Shown piece after piece: positions 6,028-6,150 of a DNA stretch of 6,150 nt. Numbering within the stretch: position 1 is the first letter of the stretch; every line of letters begins with the position of its first letter. Source of the DNA: Betaproteobacteria bacterium. Lineage in GTDB: Bacteria; Pseudomonadota; Gammaproteobacteria; Burkholderiales; Burkholderiaceae_C. A program made the position numbers and the translations under genes. The notes under the pieces were generated by a model. It saw only the letters and a program-made list of their open reading frames with translations, searched no databases and had not been told where the DNA came from. The stretch is taken from assembly GCA_009923895.1 (NCBI GenBank), contig RFSP01000117.1:1-6150 (forward strand), in the 5' to 3' direction.

Positions 6028-6041
6028 AGGAGATTGAATTG
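6028..6041 (+). promoter_or_regulatory. Ribosome-binding site that decides the TTG start of ompA
   Basis: AGGAGA (6028-6033) is followed by a 5-base spacer and TTG (6039-6041). The only other nearby TTG (6034-6036) hits a TGA two codons later. The sequence after TTG 6039 encodes a proper signal peptide, which fixes this start despite the unusual codon. Confidence 0.8.
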
Positions 6042-6150
6042 AAAAAACTGAACACGGTAGCGGCACTGTTCGCTTCCGCGGCACTCGCAGCCCCCTTGGC
6101 GGTGCTGGCCCAGGGCGCACCCTCTGGGGAAGCCAACTGGAAGACGGGCT
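6039..6150 (+). CDS. ompA: OmpA-family outer-membrane protein, N-terminal part (runs off the window)
   Basis: Thirty-seven residues are visible. They start MKKLNTVAALFASAALAA and contain a Sec signal peptide: two Lys, a hydrophobic core at residues 6-23, and a likely signal-peptidase I cut after VLA (Ala24|Gln25). The mature part begins QGAPSGEANWKTG. The MKKLN-type signal followed by a W-K rich start resembles the OmpA/OmpA-like porins I recall upstream of ubiG in Comamonadaceae, where the gene is divergent from gyrA; that context supports the call. The diagnostic C-terminal peptidoglycan-binding domain lies outside the window, so the family is inferred from the N-terminus and position. Start is TTG, preceded by a strong AGGAGA. 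Another exported outer-membrane protein remains possible. Confidence 0.7.
   Translation, partial: MKKLNTVAALFASAALAAPLAVLAQGAPSGEANWKTG

Larger units (their letters stand above)
5730..6038. other. Intergenic region between divergent gyrA and ompA
   Basis: These 309 bases separate two divergently transcribed genes. Apart from the candidate promoter elements, the two leader inverted repeats and the gyrA start-site palindrome, I see no coding sequence, tRNA, terminator or insertion-sequence remnant. The open frames that cross it show no family resemblance. Base composition shifts to more A/T in the half near ompA (about 5890-6040), as expected for a strongly transcribed gene's control region. 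Confidence 0.7.

Overview
The window is GC-rich (roughly 60% by eye) and looks like the chromosome of a betaproteobacterium of the order Burkholderiales, most likely family Comamonadaceae (a Limnohabitans/Rhodoferax/Acidovorax-like relative). The grounds are the gene order, the close GyrA, PheA and TyrA sequences, an AroA-Cmk fusion, and an OmpA-type gene divergent from gyrA. This is inference from remembered family sequences, not a search.

Layout, right to left on the minus strand: gyrA (5729 down to about 3209), pheA (to 2218), tyrA (2216-1323), then aroA fused to cmk (1291 to the left edge, where it runs out). At the right end, on the plus strand, is the start of an OmpA-family outer-membrane protein gene (TTG start at 6039). 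A 309-base intergenic region (5730-6038) lies between the divergent gyrA and ompA genes. It holds candidate promoters and two small inverted repeats in the ompA leader. Apart from gyrA, the minus-strand genes form an aromatic amino-acid block: AroA makes EPSP on the way to chorismate, PheA makes prephenate and then phenylpyruvate, and TyrA diverts prephenate towards tyrosine.

The striking part is two clean deletion-like junctions inside otherwise well-conserved genes. (1) Near 3205-3213, GyrA stops matching its family after residue 841 and runs straight into the middle of the PheA chorismate-mutase domain, in a different frame. The GyrA C-terminus, the serC gene expected here, and the first ~35 codons of pheA are absent. 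(2) Near 886-893, AroA passes from the ERPIGDLV motif directly to a segment normally about 83 residues further on, also out of frame, with a TGA at 878-880. Taken at face value the window encodes a GyrA with a foreign basic tail, a PheA without working chorismate mutase, no SerC, and a broken AroA. The rest of each gene shows no decay, so a misassembly or collapsed sequence is at least as likely as a real mutant. Reads across both junctions would decide.

I found no CRISPR array, insertion sequence, tRNA, rRNA or recognisable new defence or mobile system. Most long plus-strand open frames are antisense shadows of the minus-strand genes.
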